A DNA stretch of 64,000 nucleotides from an uncultured Eubacteriales bacterium (GCA_902778055.1 CACYWL010000005.1:1-64000); one strand, 5' to 3'. Positions 35,703-44,676 are shown, counted from the stretch's first letter. Translations and numbers: made by a program. Notes: generated by a model from the sequence alone, not told the origin.

Positions 35703-37517
35703 ATGTACAGGAACTGGCTTCGGAAGTTTCCCGATCTGCCGGCGGATTTCTCCGCCCTGGAAAAGCCCTCCGATCTGGCGGCCTGGGAGCTGTCCCAGTG
35801 GCTGCCCGCCCACTCCTTCACCCTGGTGAAGGAGCCCGACCTGGGGGACGGGTTCCGGATCTCGGGCAGCACCGTCACCGGCGGCGAAACCGGGCTGCTC
35901 TACGGCGTCTGGGCCCTGCTGCGCCATATGCAGGGCGGCGCTCCCCTGCCCGCCGAGTCCAGCCCCCGGTATCCGCTGCGGATGATCAACTGCTGGGACA
36001 ACATGGACGGCAGCGTCGAGCGGGGCTACGCCGGGCGCAGCCTCTTCTTCGAGGGCGGCGAGTTCGCCTACGATCCCGCGAGGATCCGCCATCTGGCCCG
36101 GATGATGGCCTCCGTGGGGCTGAATGTGATCTGCATCAACAACGTGAACGTGCATGAGCCCGCCCAGGGGCTGATCGCGGAGCGGCTGCCGGAGCTCTCC
36201 GCCCTGGCGGACCTTTTCCGCCCCTTCGGGGTCCGGCTCATGGTCAGCGTGGATTTCTCCATGCCCCTGCGGGAGGGCCTGCCCACGGCGGACCCGCTGG
36301 ATCCGGACGTCCAGGCCTGGTGGCGCCGCACGGCGGAGAAGGTCTATGACGAGGTGCCGGATCTGGCCGGCTTCCTGGTCAAGGCGGACAGCGAGGGCCG
36401 CCCGGGACCCTTCACCTACGGCCGCAGCCACGCAGACGGTGCGAACCTGCTGGCCCGCGCGCTGAAGCCCTTCGGCGGCACGCTGGTCTGGCGGTGCTTC
36501 GTATACAACTGCCGGCAGGACTGGCGGGACACGGCCACCGACCGGGGAAAGGCGGCCTTCGAAACCTATCAGCCCCTGGACGGGCTCTTCGAGGACAACG
36601 TGATCCTGCAGGTCAAGAACGGGCCCTTCGATTTCCAGATCCGGGAACCCCTCTCCCCCCTGCTCCTCTCCATGAAGAAGACGTCCCTGGCCCTGGAGGT
36701 GCAGCTGGCCCAGGAGTATACCGGCCAGCAGATCGATCTGTACACCATGGCGCCCCTGTGGCGCGAGATCTTTGAGGATCTGCCTCAGGAGAACCTTTCG
36801 GCCGCCGCGGCGGTCTCGAACCTCGGGCGGGACGAAAACTATTTCGGCCATCCCCTGGCGGCGGCCAATTTCTTCGGCTTCGGGCTGATGAGCTGGAATC
36901 CGGATTTTTCGCCGGCGGAATCCGTGGCCCAGTGGATCCGTCTGACCTATGATTTCTCCGCGGAGCAGGCGGACAACCTGAAGCGGTGGATGCTCTCCTC
37001 CCGGGAGATCTACGAACTCTATGCCGGTCAGCTGGGGCTCTGCTGGATGATCACGCCCCACACCCATTACGGGCCGAACCCCTCCGGCTATGAGTACGAC
37101 CTCTGGGGAACCTATCACCGTGCCTCCCGGGACGCGGTGGGCATCGACCGGACGGAGAAGGGCACCGGGTACATTTCCCAGTATCCGCCGGAGCTGGCCG
37201 ACCGGTACCGGGATCCCGAAACCTGCCCGGACAACCTGCTGCTGTTCTTCCACCGCCTGCCCTACAGCTTTGCCCTGAAGGACGGCTGCCCCCTGATCCA
37301 GCGGCTCTACGACGATCACTTCGAGGGCGCGGAGCTGGCGGCCCGCATGGAGCGAGAGCTGACGGCCCTCCCCTTCCCGGAGCCGGACGCCGGGGAGATC
37401 GCCCGCCGCGCCGCGAAGCAGCGGGAAAACGCGCAGAACTGGCGGGATGTGATCAACACCTTCTTCCACCGTCTCTCCGGCGTTCCGGACGCCCGGGGCC
37501 GGAAAATCTACGACTGA
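35703..37517 (+). CDS. GH67 alpha-glucuronidase
   Basis: Removes (4-O-methyl)glucuronic acid from the non-reducing end of aldouronic acids made from xylan. The product is about 604 residues, somewhat shorter than the usual 680-700. MYRNWLRKFPDL at 35703 is chosen because AAAGAAGG lies 7 bases upstream; an ATG at 35685 has no site. Family segments include TGLLYGVWALLRHMQGG, YPLRMINCWDNMDGSVERGYAG, GLNVICINNVN, FGVRLMVSVDFSMP, LAGFLVKADSEGRPGPF, SLALEVQLAQEYTGQQ and WMITPHTHYGPNP. No signal peptide, so it acts on imported oligosaccharides. No xylanase or xylose genes adjoin; the next gene is an unrelated peptidase. Confidence 0.9.
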   Translation: MYRNWLRKFPDLPADFSALEKPSDLAAWELSQWLPAHSFTLVKEPDLGDGFRISGSTVTGGETGLLYGVWALLRHMQGGAPLPAESSPRYPLRMINCWDNMDGSVERGYAGRSLFFEGGEFAYDPARIRHLARMMASVGLNVICINNVNVHEPAQGLIAERLPELSALADLFRPFGVRLMVSVDFSMPLREGLPTADPLDPDVQAWWRRTAEKVYDEVPDLAGFLVKADSEGRPGPFTYGRSHADGANLLARALKPFGGTLVWRCFVYNCRQDWRDTATDRGKAAFETYQPLDGLFEDNVILQVKNGPFDFQIREPLSPLLLSMKKTSLALEVQLAQEYTGQQIDLYTMAPLWREIFEDLPQENLSAAAAVSNLGRDENYFGHPLAAANFFGFGLMSWNPDFSPAESVAQWIRLTYDFSAEQADNLKRWMLSSREIYELYAGQLGLCWMITPHTHYGPNPSGYEYDLWGTYHRASRDAVGIDRTEKGTGYISQYPPELADRYRDPETCPDNLLLFFHRLPYSFALKDGCPLIQRLYDDHFEGAELAARMERELTALPFPEPDAGEIARRAAKQRENAQNWRDVINTFFHRLSGVPDARGRKIYD

Positions 37518-37593
37518 TTCCCCTCCGGGAAAAGAAAGGCGCCGGTTCCGCCCCGCGGCGGGCCGGCCGGATGAGAAAGGAAAGCAAAAGGGT

Positions 37594-40473
37594 ATGACCT
37601 TTGAACTGAATGAACAGAAATACGGCTTCCGGGTAACCCGGATCCGTTCCTCCGCGGAGCTTGGCGGCGACCTGATCGAAATGGAGCACGAGAAAACCGG
37701 AGCCCGCCTCTCCTGGCTCTCCAACGGGCTGGAGAACAAGACCTTCTCCGTCGCCTTCCGGACCCTGCCCGAGGACAACACCGGCGTGTTCCATATTCTG
37801 GAGCATTCCGTCCTCTGCGGCAGCGAAAAGTATCCGGTCCGGGAGCCCTTCGTGGAGCTGCTGAAGGGCTCCATGAACACCTTCCTGAACGCCATGACCT
37901 TCCCGGACATGACGATGTATCCCGTCGCCTCCCGGAACAACCGGGATCTGCTGAACCTGACCGAGGTCTATCTGGACGCGGTCTTCCGCCCTCGGATGCT
38001 GACGGACGAGCGGATCTTCCGCCAGGAGGGCTGGAATATCGAGCCCGATGAGAGCGGCAAATATATCTACAAGGGCGTCGTCTTCAATGAGATGAAGGGC
38101 GCCATGAGCGACGTGGGCGACGTCGGGGAGCGGGAGCTGTCCCGCGTGCTCTTCCCGGATACCGGCTACGGCTTCAACTCCGGCGGGGATCCGGAGGCGA
38201 TTTCGACCCTGACCTGGGAAAAATACCGCCAGACCTATCTGCGCCATTATCATCCCTCGAACGCCTGGATCTATCTGGACGGCGATGTGCCCATGGACGA
38301 TATGCTGCCGCTGATCGCCTCCTATCTGGATACCTATGAGCGGGAGGAGGATCTGCCCGCCTTCACGCTCCAGACCCCCGTGTCCGCCCGGCGGGAAATC
38401 GCCTACGAGCTGGGGCAGGAGGAGGACGCAGAGAACCGGGGCCATCTGTATCTCGCCCGGATCTTCGGCTCCTGGCGGGACAAAACCCGGAACATGGCCG
38501 CCTCGGTCATCGGGGACGTGCTGACCGGCACGAACGACGCGCCGCTGAAGCGGCTGATTCTGGAGAAGCAGCTGGCCCAGAACATCTCCCTCTCCGTCGA
38601 TGATTCCGCCCTGCAGTCCGTCGTCGGCATCCATGCGGAAAACGTGGCGGACGGCCGGGAGGAGGAGCTGCTGGAGACCGTCGCGGTCTTCGCGGACCGG
38701 TTGGAAAAAGAAGGGCTGGATCCGGAGGCGGTCGAGGCCTCCCTGAACCGCTTCGCCTTCTCCCTGAAGGAGGAGGACGAACCCCAGGGCATCGAGCGCG
38801 CCGTGCGGGTCATGGGCTCCTGGCTGTATGACGGGGATCCCCTCTTCGCCCTGGAGAACGACGCCCAGCTCTCGGAGCTCCGGGAGATGCTGGCCGCGGA
38901 CGCCTTCACGCCCCTGGCCGTCTCCATGCTCCGGGGCACGGAGGGGCTGTGCCGGCTGACGCTGAAGCCCTCGAAGACCCTCGGCGCCGAAAAGCGCCGG
39001 GAGGAGGAGACCCGTCTGGCCCGGATCACCGGAGCATGGACCCCGGAGCAGAAGGCCGCCAACGAGGCGCTGCTGGAATCCCTCCGGGCCTGGCAGGAAA
39101 CGCCGGACACGCCGGAGGCGCTCTCCGCGCTCCCGATGCTGAAAAAGGAGGACGCGGACATTCCACCGGAGTGGCCGGAGACCGAGCTTTCCGATGCGGA
39201 TGGCATTCCGGTTCTCTTTCATGCCCAGCCGACGGGCGGCATCGTCCATCTTCGGGCCTATTTCCGGCTCGGCGGTCTTCCCCTGAGGCGGATTCAGGAT
39301 CTCAGCCTGATCTCCTCCCTGCTGGGCAAGCTGCCCACCGCGCATCATGATTCCCTGACCCTGCAGCGGGACATCAAGCGCTATACCGGCCGGCTTTCCT
39401 TCTCGGTGGCCTGCCGGGGGCACCGGGAAAATCCGGCCCTGTGCTGCCCCTTCCTGACCGCGTCCGTCAGCGTCCTGCCGGAAAACCTGAAAAAGGGGCA
39501 GGAGCTGATGACGGAAATTCTCCTCACGACCGATTTCTCGGATACCGGGAAGATCATGGAGATCGTCCGCCAGCTGGAGCTGGCCTCCCGTCAGCGGATC
39601 GTCGGGGCCGGGCACGTCATCGCCCTGCGCCATGCCCTTTCCGCCTATTCCTCGGAGGCCGCGCTGAAAAACGCCCTGGACGGCAGCCTGGCGGTCTCCT
39701 ACCTGCATGCCTTCGCCCTCCGGCCGGAGGACAGCCTGCCCTCCCTCCGGGAGACGGCGGCGCTCCTTCCCGAGGAGATCGCCTGCCGGCGCCGGATGAC
39801 CCTGAGCGTCACCGCGGACCGGCCGGCGGACTGCGCCCCGCTCGCGGCTGCCCTGGCCGAGGGCACGGAGGCTCCGGAATATGTCTCCTTCTCCTCGGAC
39901 AGCGCGCCCCGTCAGGGCTTCCGCATTCCGGCCCAGGTCGGCTTCGCCGCCCGGGGCTGGCATCTGTCCCGGATGGGAGCGCCCTTCCACGGCAGCCTCC
40001 TGCTACTGGCGAACCTCCTGACCTATTCCTTCCTGTGGAACCGGGTCCGGGTGCAGGGCGGCGCCTACGGCTGCGGCTTCCAGGCGGACCGCTTCGGCCA
40101 TCTGATGTCCTATTCCTTCCGGGATCCCACCCCCGGCCGGACTCTGGCCGTGGACGCGGAGGCCTCCGCCTTCCTGAAGGAGTTCCTTGCAGGCGGCGAG
40201 GGGCTGGACAAGTTCATCATCTCCACCCTCAATGACCTCAATCCCCTTCTGGCCCCCCGGGACAAGGGCGCCGTGGCCGACAGCCGCTGGCTTTCCGGAT
40301 ACACCCGGGAGGAGGCGGAAAAGCTTCGGAAGGAAATCCTGTACGTCACGCCGGAGGATCTCCGCCGGTCCGCCGCGCTCCTGGACGCCTTTGCCGAAAA
40401 GGGCTCCGTCTGCGTGGTCGCTCCGGGCGAGCTGCTGGATCAGTGCCCCGATCTGCCCCAGGCGGATCTGTAA
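37594..40473 (+). CDS. M16C metallopeptidase (presequence-protease/insulinase family)
   Basis: Zinc peptidase of 959 residues built from tandem M16 domains. The inverted zinc motif is H67-ILE-H71 (GVFHILEHSVLCGSEKY), followed by FVELLKGSMNTFLNAMTFPD and NLTEVYLDAVF, which contains the third ligand region. The M16C-associated linker follows around 470-700. The inactive C-terminal half ends with RVRVQGGAYGCGF, the conserved substrate-binding R..GGAYG. Such enzymes degrade short unfolded peptides inside a closed chamber. No signal peptide, so cytoplasmic. AAAGGA is upstream of the ATG. It is followed by the strong promoter of the ylxM-ffh block. Confidence 0.92.
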   Translation: MTFELNEQKYGFRVTRIRSSAELGGDLIEMEHEKTGARLSWLSNGLENKTFSVAFRTLPEDNTGVFHILEHSVLCGSEKYPVREPFVELLKGSMNTFLNAMTFPDMTMYPVASRNNRDLLNLTEVYLDAVFRPRMLTDERIFRQEGWNIEPDESGKYIYKGVVFNEMKGAMSDVGDVGERELSRVLFPDTGYGFNSGGDPEAISTLTWEKYRQTYLRHYHPSNAWIYLDGDVPMDDMLPLIASYLDTYEREEDLPAFTLQTPVSARREIAYELGQEEDAENRGHLYLARIFGSWRDKTRNMAASVIGDVLTGTNDAPLKRLILEKQLAQNISLSVDDSALQSVVGIHAENVADGREEELLETVAVFADRLEKEGLDPEAVEASLNRFAFSLKEEDEPQGIERAVRVMGSWLYDGDPLFALENDAQLSELREMLAADAFTPLAVSMLRGTEGLCRLTLKPSKTLGAEKRREEETRLARITGAWTPEQKAANEALLESLRAWQETPDTPEALSALPMLKKEDADIPPEWPETELSDADGIPVLFHAQPTGGIVHLRAYFRLGGLPLRRIQDLSLISSLLGKLPTAHHDSLTLQRDIKRYTGRLSFSVACRGHRENPALCCPFLTASVSVLPENLKKGQELMTEILLTTDFSDTGKIMEIVRQLELASRQRIVGAGHVIALRHALSAYSSEAALKNALDGSLAVSYLHAFALRPEDSLPSLRETAALLPEEIACRRRMTLSVTADRPADCAPLAAALAEGTEAPEYVSFSSDSAPRQGFRIPAQVGFAARGWHLSRMGAPFHGSLLLLANLLTYSFLWNRVRVQGGAYGCGFQADRFGHLMSYSFRDPTPGRTLAVDAEASAFLKEFLAGGEGLDKFIISTLNDLNPLLAPRDKGAVADSRWLSGYTREEAEKLRKEILYVTPEDLRRSAALLDAFAEKGSVCVVAPGELLDQCPDLPQADL

Positions 40474-40508
40474 AGAACACGTTTGGCGGGACTGTCAGTG
40501 AAAAGCCC

Positions 40509-40536
40509 TTGACAGTCCCCCTTTTTTGTGTATAAT
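40509..40536 (+). promoter_or_regulatory. Consensus promoter of the ylxM-ffh block
   Basis: Perfect TTGACA (40509-40514), 16-base spacer and perfect TATAAT (40531-40536). Transcription should start near 40543, which rules out translation from the in-frame ATGs at 40526 and 40535. Confidence 0.85.
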
Positions 40537-40579
40537 GAACCACTGTCAGGGTTTTTCCCCTGGCGGAGGAGGCGTCGCC

Positions 40580-40939
40580 ATGGCGAGGGAGGATCTTTCA
40601 AAGAAGGTGGATCTGGCTTTCCTCGCCGCGTTCTACGGCGCCCTGCTGACGGAGAATCAGCGCCGGGTCCTCTCCCTTCACTGTGAGGAGGATCTCTCCC
40701 TTGGGGAGATTGCGGAGGAGCTGGGCGTTTCCCGCCAGTCGGTGCACGAGTCGCTTTCCCGCGCTTCGGGCCGGCTGTATGAGCTGGAGGCCGCCCTGGG
40801 CATGGCGGAGCGCTTCCGGAGGATGGAGGCCGGGCTGGACGCCGCGCTGGCCTCCCTGCGGAAGAAGGATTATCCCGGGGCGGAGCGGGTTCTTCAGGAT
40901 CTGCTGACCCTGGATCAGGAGGAGAAAAATGGCCTTTGA
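40580..40939 (+). CDS. ylxM: YlxM-family HTH protein (UPF0122)
   Basis: Small helix-turn-helix protein of 119 residues, typically encoded just before ffh and thought to modulate signal recognition particle function. The start MAREDLSKKVDLAFL at 40580 has GGAGGAGG 7 bases upstream. The sigma-70 region-4-like HTH appears as LTENQRRVLSLHCEEDLSLGE then IAEELGVSRQSVHESLSRA, followed by a helical C-terminal extension rich in Leu and Ala. Its end overlaps the ffh start by 11 bases, as usual for this pair. Confidence 0.92.
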   Translation: MAREDLSKKVDLAFLAAFYGALLTENQRRVLSLHCEEDLSLGEIAEELGVSRQSVHESLSRASGRLYELEAALGMAERFRRMEAGLDAALASLRKKDYPGAERVLQDLLTLDQEEKNGL

Positions 40940-42260
40940 AGGCTTGAGTGAAAAGCTGCAGGGCGCCCTGCGGAAGATGACGGGCCGCGGAAAGCTGACC
41001 GAGCAGGCCGTGAAGGAAGGCATGCGCGAGGTCCGGATGGCCCTCCTGGAGGCAGACGTGAACTACGCCGTCGCCAAGGATTTCATCAAAAAGGTGACCG
41101 AGCGCTGCGTGGGGCAGGAGGTTCTTTCCTCCATGACGCCCTCCCAGCAGGTGATCAAGATCGTCCAGGAAGAGATGACGGAGCTGATGGGCTCCACCAA
41201 CTCCCGCCTGGTCTGGTCCTCCTCCGTGCCCTCGGTCATTATGCTCTGCGGCCTGCAGGGCGCCGGTAAGACGACCATGTGCGCCAAGCTGGCCGGATAT
41301 CTGACCAAGCAGGGCAAGAAGCCCATGCTCGCCGCCTGCGATATTTACCGCCCCGCCGCCATCAAGCAGCTCCAGGTCGTCGGCGGCCAGGTCGGGGTTC
41401 CCGTCTTTGAGAAGGGGACGCAGGATCCGGTGAAGACGGCGCTCGAAGCCGTCGAAAATGCCCGGTACTACGGGCGGGACGTGCTGATCATCGATACGGC
41501 CGGCCGCCTGCATATCGACGAAACCCTGATGGATGAGCTGCTCCGCATCCGCGACGCGGTTCACCCGGCGGAGATTCTGCTGACCGTCGACGCCATGACC
41601 GGTCAGGACGCGGTCAACGTCGCCAAGGCCTTCGATGAAAAGCTGGATGTGACCGGCGTGATCCTGACCAAGCTGGACGGCGATACCCGCGGCGGCGCGG
41701 CCCTGTCCATCAAGGCGGTCACCGGCAAGCCCATCAAGTTCAGCGGCGTGGGCGAAAAGCTGACCGACATCGAGCCCTTCCATCCGGACCGGATGGCCAG
41801 CCGCATTCTCGGCATGGGCGATGTGCTGACGCTGATCGACAAGGCCTCCGAGGCCTTCGATGCCCATGACGCGGAGAAGTTCGCCCGCAAGGGCATGAGC
41901 AGCCGCCTGACGCTGGAGGATTTTCTCGAGCAGATGCAGAGCATGAAGAAAATGGGCGGCATCCGCAGCATGCTCAAGATGCTCCCCGGCGTCCGGATCA
42001 ATGAGGACGATATCGATGAGAACGCCCTGAAGAAGCCGGAAGCCATCATCCGCTCCATGACCCCCGCCGAGCGGCGGGATCCTTCTCTGCTGAATGCCTC
42101 CCGCCGGAAGCGGATTGCCGCCGGCTCCGGGACGACGGTGCAGGATGTCAATCAGCTGATGCGCCAGTTTGAGCAGACGCAGCAGATGATGAAGCAGATG
42201 ATGGGGATGAAGGGCAAGATGAAGGGCCGACTGGGGAAAATGAAATTCCCGGGGATGTAA
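40929..42260 (+). CDS. ffh: Signal recognition particle GTPase Ffh
   Basis: SRP54 homologue of 443 residues that binds signal sequences and 4.5S/6S-like SRP RNA and docks at FtsY. The N domain begins MAFEGLSEKLQGALRKM with the conserved ALLEADVNY. The G domain has G1 GLQGAGKTT (108-116), DIYRPAAIKQL, DTAGRLHID, TKLDGDTRGGAAL and SGVGEKLTDIEPF. The Met-rich M domain starts near 300 and ends QQMMKQMMGMKGKMKGRLGK. It overlaps ylxM and is followed by a structured 200-base gap and then rpsP. Confidence 0.97.
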   Translation: MAFEGLSEKLQGALRKMTGRGKLTEQAVKEGMREVRMALLEADVNYAVAKDFIKKVTERCVGQEVLSSMTPSQQVIKIVQEEMTELMGSTNSRLVWSSSVPSVIMLCGLQGAGKTTMCAKLAGYLTKQGKKPMLAACDIYRPAAIKQLQVVGGQVGVPVFEKGTQDPVKTALEAVENARYYGRDVLIIDTAGRLHIDETLMDELLRIRDAVHPAEILLTVDAMTGQDAVNVAKAFDEKLDVTGVILTKLDGDTRGGAALSIKAVTGKPIKFSGVGEKLTDIEPFHPDRMASRILGMGDVLTLIDKASEAFDAHDAEKFARKGMSSRLTLEDFLEQMQSMKKMGGIRSMLKMLPGVRINEDDIDENALKKPEAIIRSMTPAERRDPSLLNASRRKRIAAGSGTTVQDVNQLMRQFEQTQQMMKQMMGMKGKMKGRLGKMKFPGM

Positions 42261-42429
42261 GCCTTCCGTCAGTCCAGTGGACTGTCAGCGCCAGCTGAAG
42301 GAAGGCGCGCATCTCAGCCGAAACCAGCGCAGCGGCCGCTCCAAGGCCGGTGCGCGACGATTGAGGCTGCGGCCGCCGACCGTCGGCCGCCCCCCTTTCC
42401 TGTGTTTGGTCTCATATACTCCGTATATG
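42261..42429 (+). other. Highly structured ffh-rpsP intergenic region
   Basis: Immediately after the ffh stop, GCCTTCC (42261-42267) can pair with GGAAGGC (42300-42306) around an inner palindrome CAGTCCAGTGGACTG (42270-42284). Next come a GCGC/GCGC-closed region (42306-42357) and GCGGCCG/CGGCCGC (42369-42375, 42384-42390) followed by CCCCCTTT, a weak terminator. CATATAC and GTATATG (42413-42419, 42423-42429) form a further AT-rich inverted repeat before rpsP. I recognise no named RNA. Confidence 0.5.
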
Positions 42430-42470
42430 ATTTCCAGAATATTATTCTTATTTTAGGAGGAATCTGATCC

Positions 42471-42722
42471 ATGTCCGTTAAAATTCGTCTGAAGAGAATG
42501 GGAATGAAGAAAAAGCCTTTCTACCGCGTTGTCGTTGCGGATATCCGCAGCCCCCGGGACGGCCGCTTCATCGAGGAGATCGGCTATTACAATCCCATGA
42601 CCAAGCCTGCCGAGATCAAGGTGGACAATGACCGGGCCAAGTACTGGCTGGGTGTCGGCGCGCAGCCCACGGATACCGTGCGCATTCTGCTGAAGAAGAC
42701 CGGCGCGATTGAGGAGAAGTAA
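42471..42722 (+). CDS. rpsP: 30S ribosomal protein S16
   Basis: Small-subunit protein of 83 residues, needed for assembly of the 5' and central domains of 16S rRNA. The complete family sequence is visible: [41 protein letters not shown] and [26 protein letters not shown] lies 9 bases before the ATG. It begins the rpsP-khpA-rimM-trmD order conserved in Bacillota. Confidence 0.98.
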   Translation: MSVKIRLKRMGMKKKPFYRVVVADIRSPRDGRFIEEIGYYNPMTKPAEIKVDNDRAKYWLGVGAQPTDTVRILLKKTGAIEEK

Positions 42723-42759
42723 TTCTCTTCCGGACGCCTTCTGGCAGAAAGGATGTACT

Positions 42760-42987
42760 ATGCAGGAATTGCTTACATTTGTGGCGCAGTCCCTTGTTGA
42801 GCACCCGGATCAGGTCTCCGTGACGGAGACGGAAGGCCCCGAGGCGATCATCCTCGAGCTGCACGTCGCCGAGGAGGATATGGGAAAGGTGATCGGCAAG
42901 CAGGGCCGTATCGCCAGAGCGATCCGCGCGGTGATCAAAGCGGCCACAGCGAAAAACGCCAAACCCGTTTTTGTTGAGATTCAGTGA
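42760..42987 (+). CDS. khpA: KH-domain RNA-binding protein KhpA
   Basis: A 75-residue single KH domain protein; with KhpB/Jag it binds RNA and affects cell elongation in other Bacillota. The start MQELLTFVAQSLVEHPDQV at 42760 has AAAGGA upstream. The KH core GKVIGKQGRIARAIRAVI contains the RNA-binding GxxG loop (GKQG). It lies 37 bases after rpsP. A perfect intrinsic terminator begins 5 bases after its stop. Confidence 0.95.
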   Translation: MQELLTFVAQSLVEHPDQVSVTETEGPEAIILELHVAEEDMGKVIGKQGRIARAIRAVIKAATAKNAKPVFVEIQ

Positions 42988-42991
42988 TTGC

Positions 42992-43037
42992 AAAAGCGGA
43001 ATCCGCGGATCCATGCGGATTCCGCTTTTCCTTTTTT
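42992..43037 (+). terminator. Strong intrinsic terminator between khpA and rimM
   Basis: AAAAGCGGAATCCGC (42992-43006) and GCGGATTCCGCTTTT (43015-43029) are perfect 15-base arms around an 8-base loop, followed by CCTTTTTT. It separates rimM-trmD from the ribosomal part of the operon by transcription stop or attenuation. Confidence 0.9.
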
Positions 43038-43068
43038 GAAGCCGGCCGCGCCGGAGAAAGTGTTCGCG

Positions 43069-43587
43069 ATGATTCCATACCTGATGATCGGGGAGGTGCT
43101 GAAGCCCCAGGGCCTCCGCGGAGAATGCAAGATCCGCCCCTGCGCGGCGGATCCTTCCCTTTTTGCGTCCTGGGACACGGTTTACCGGAAGGAGGGGGAC
43201 GGCTATGCCCCGCTCTCCTTCTCCCTGCGCCGGGTGCATGACGGCTTTGTCTACGCGGTGCTGGAGGGCTGCGCCTCCGCGGAGGACGCGGAGCGCTTCC
43301 GGGGCACGGAGCTGTACATCGACCGGGCGCACGCCGCACCCCTGGAGGAGGGCGCCGTCTATATCGCCGATCTGATCGGCTGCCGGGCCGTGGACGAGGA
43401 AGGCCGGGAGCTGGGGCATCTGACGGATGTCCTGCAGTACGGCACGGTGGACACCTGGGTGTTTGCCGGGCCCCGCCCCTTCATGGCCCCCGCCCTGCGG
43501 GCGGTCTTCCCGGAGGTGGACGCCGAGGCGAAGCTGATCCGGGTGGTCTCTGAAAAGCTGAACGAGGTGGCCGTGTTTGAAGATTAA
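43069..43587 (+). CDS. rimM: Ribosome maturation factor RimM
   Basis: 16S rRNA processing factor of 172 residues that binds S19 and the 30S head. The start MIPYLMIGEVLKPQGLRGEC at 43069 matches the family N-terminus (IGEVLKPQGLRGE); earlier in-frame codons run through the terminator. The C-terminal PRC barrel appears as YIADLIGCRAVDEEGRELGH, DVLQYGTVDTWVF and the closing motif MAPALRAVFPEVDAEAKLI. It overlaps trmD by 11 bases. Only 32 bases separate it from the terminator T tract and no promoter is evident, so expression presumably depends on read-through. Confidence 0.93.
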   Translation: MIPYLMIGEVLKPQGLRGECKIRPCAADPSLFASWDTVYRKEGDGYAPLSFSLRRVHDGFVYAVLEGCASAEDAERFRGTELYIDRAHAAPLEEGAVYIADLIGCRAVDEEGRELGHLTDVLQYGTVDTWVFAGPRPFMAPALRAVFPEVDAEAKLIRVVSEKLNEVAVFED

Positions 43588-44320
43588 AATCCTGACCGTC
43601 TTTCCGGAGATGTTTGACAGCGTCCTGTCCGCCAGCATCCTGGGCCGGGCCCGGGAGCAGGGGCTGCTGGAGGTGATGCCGGTGGACATCCGGCCCTTTT
43701 CGGACCGGAAGCACAAGAACACCGACGATTATCCCTTCGGCGGCGGCGCGGGCATGGTCATGCTGGCCCAGCCCGTCCATGACGCCATGGCCGCGGCCAT
43801 GGGGGAAAACTTCCGCGGCCGCCGGATCTATCTGGGGCCCCGCGGGCGGAAGCTCACCACGGCCCTGGCCCGGGAGCTCGCCCGGGAGGAGGAGCTGATC
43901 CTGCTCTGCGGGCACTACGAGGGCGTGGACCAGCGGGCGCTGGACGCCTGCGTGGATGAGGAAATCAGTCTCGGAGACTATATTCTCACCGGCGGCGAGC
44001 TGGCCGCCATGGTGCTGACGGACTGCGTCGCCCGCTTCATTCCCGGCGTCCTCGGCAGCGCCGAAAGCCCGGAGGAGGAATCCTTCTCGGACGGGCTGCT
44101 CGAGTATCCCCAGTACACCCGCCCCCGGGAGTGGGAGGGGCGGAGCGTCCCGGAGGTGCTGCTCAGCGGCGACCATGCCAGAATCCGCGAGTGGCGGCGG
44201 CGGGAGAGCCTGAAGGCCACCCTCCGCTTCCGGCCGGACCTGCTGGAAAGCGCGGAGCTGAGCCCGCGGGATCGAATGATCCTGAAGGAGTTGAAGGATA
44301 CATGTTTACCCGAAAGCTGA
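43577..44320 (+). CDS. trmD: tRNA (guanine-N1)-methyltransferase TrmD
   Basis: Methylates G37 of tRNAs to prevent frameshifting; 247 residues with a SPOUT trefoil-knot fold. Conserved segments are KILTVFPEMFDSVLSASILG, DIRPFSDRKHKNTDDYPFGG with GGAGMVM, LLCGHYEGVDQRALD, and EISLGDYILTGGELAAMVL (the knot). The C-terminal EYPQYTRPREWEG and LLSGDHARIREWRR are also complete. Translation starts at TTG (43577), inside the end of rimM, with GAGGTGG upstream; the rare start plus overlap suggests coupling to rimM. Confidence 0.96.
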   Translation: MKIKILTVFPEMFDSVLSASILGRAREQGLLEVMPVDIRPFSDRKHKNTDDYPFGGGAGMVMLAQPVHDAMAAAMGENFRGRRIYLGPRGRKLTTALARELAREEELILLCGHYEGVDQRALDACVDEEISLGDYILTGGELAAMVLTDCVARFIPGVLGSAESPEEESFSDGLLEYPQYTRPREWEGRSVPEVLLSGDHARIREWRRRESLKATLRFRPDLLESAELSPRDRMILKELKDTCLPES

Positions 44321-44676
44321 CCGTCCTTGCGGTGCCCCTGGCCCTGATGCTGGCGGTCTGCCTGCTGGTCCCGGTGCTTTCCGGGCTGGGGCCCTTTTTC
44401 GGCAGCGTGGTGCTGGGCGCGCTGCTCGGCGTCGCGCTGGCGCTGCTGCTGCCCCTGGCCGGTGCCACCCGCCTGCGGGAGCCCTTTGCCCATCTGCTGT
44501 GGATTCCGGCCGCGGTCACCCTGGCGGTTCTGATCAGCCAGTATCTGTCCTCCATGGGGGTGAATATCCCCCTGCTGCGCCTGCTCTCGACGCTGGATAC
44601 CCGGATCATTACCGTGGAGAGCGCCTTCGCGGCCTATATGATCGCCTTCTCCGTCCGCACGGGGCGGGGAATCTGA
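44302..44676 (+). CDS. Hypothetical small membrane protein overlapping trmD
   Basis: A 124-residue protein beginning within the last codons of trmD, with AAGGAT just upstream of the ATG. It starts MFTRKLTVLAVPLALMLAVC and contains about four hydrophobic segments (near 5-28, 31-52, 64-80 and 100-116). I recognise no family. The overlap of 19 bases with trmD and the good reading frame with typical codon use support it as a real gene. No function can be inferred from its neighbours, which are tRNA modification and a barstar-like protein. Confidence 0.6.
   Translation: MFTRKLTVLAVPLALMLAVCLLVPVLSGLGPFFGSVVLGALLGVALALLLPLAGATRLREPFAHLLWIPAAVTLAVLISQYLSSMGVNIPLLRLLSTLDTRIITVESAFAAYMIAFSVRTGRGI

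Noticed and set aside
31978..37940. Several 370-800-codon minus-strand frames across the ABC exporter and GH67 genes
   Set aside because: All are shadows of strongly supported plus-strand genes and lack ribosome sites and domains.
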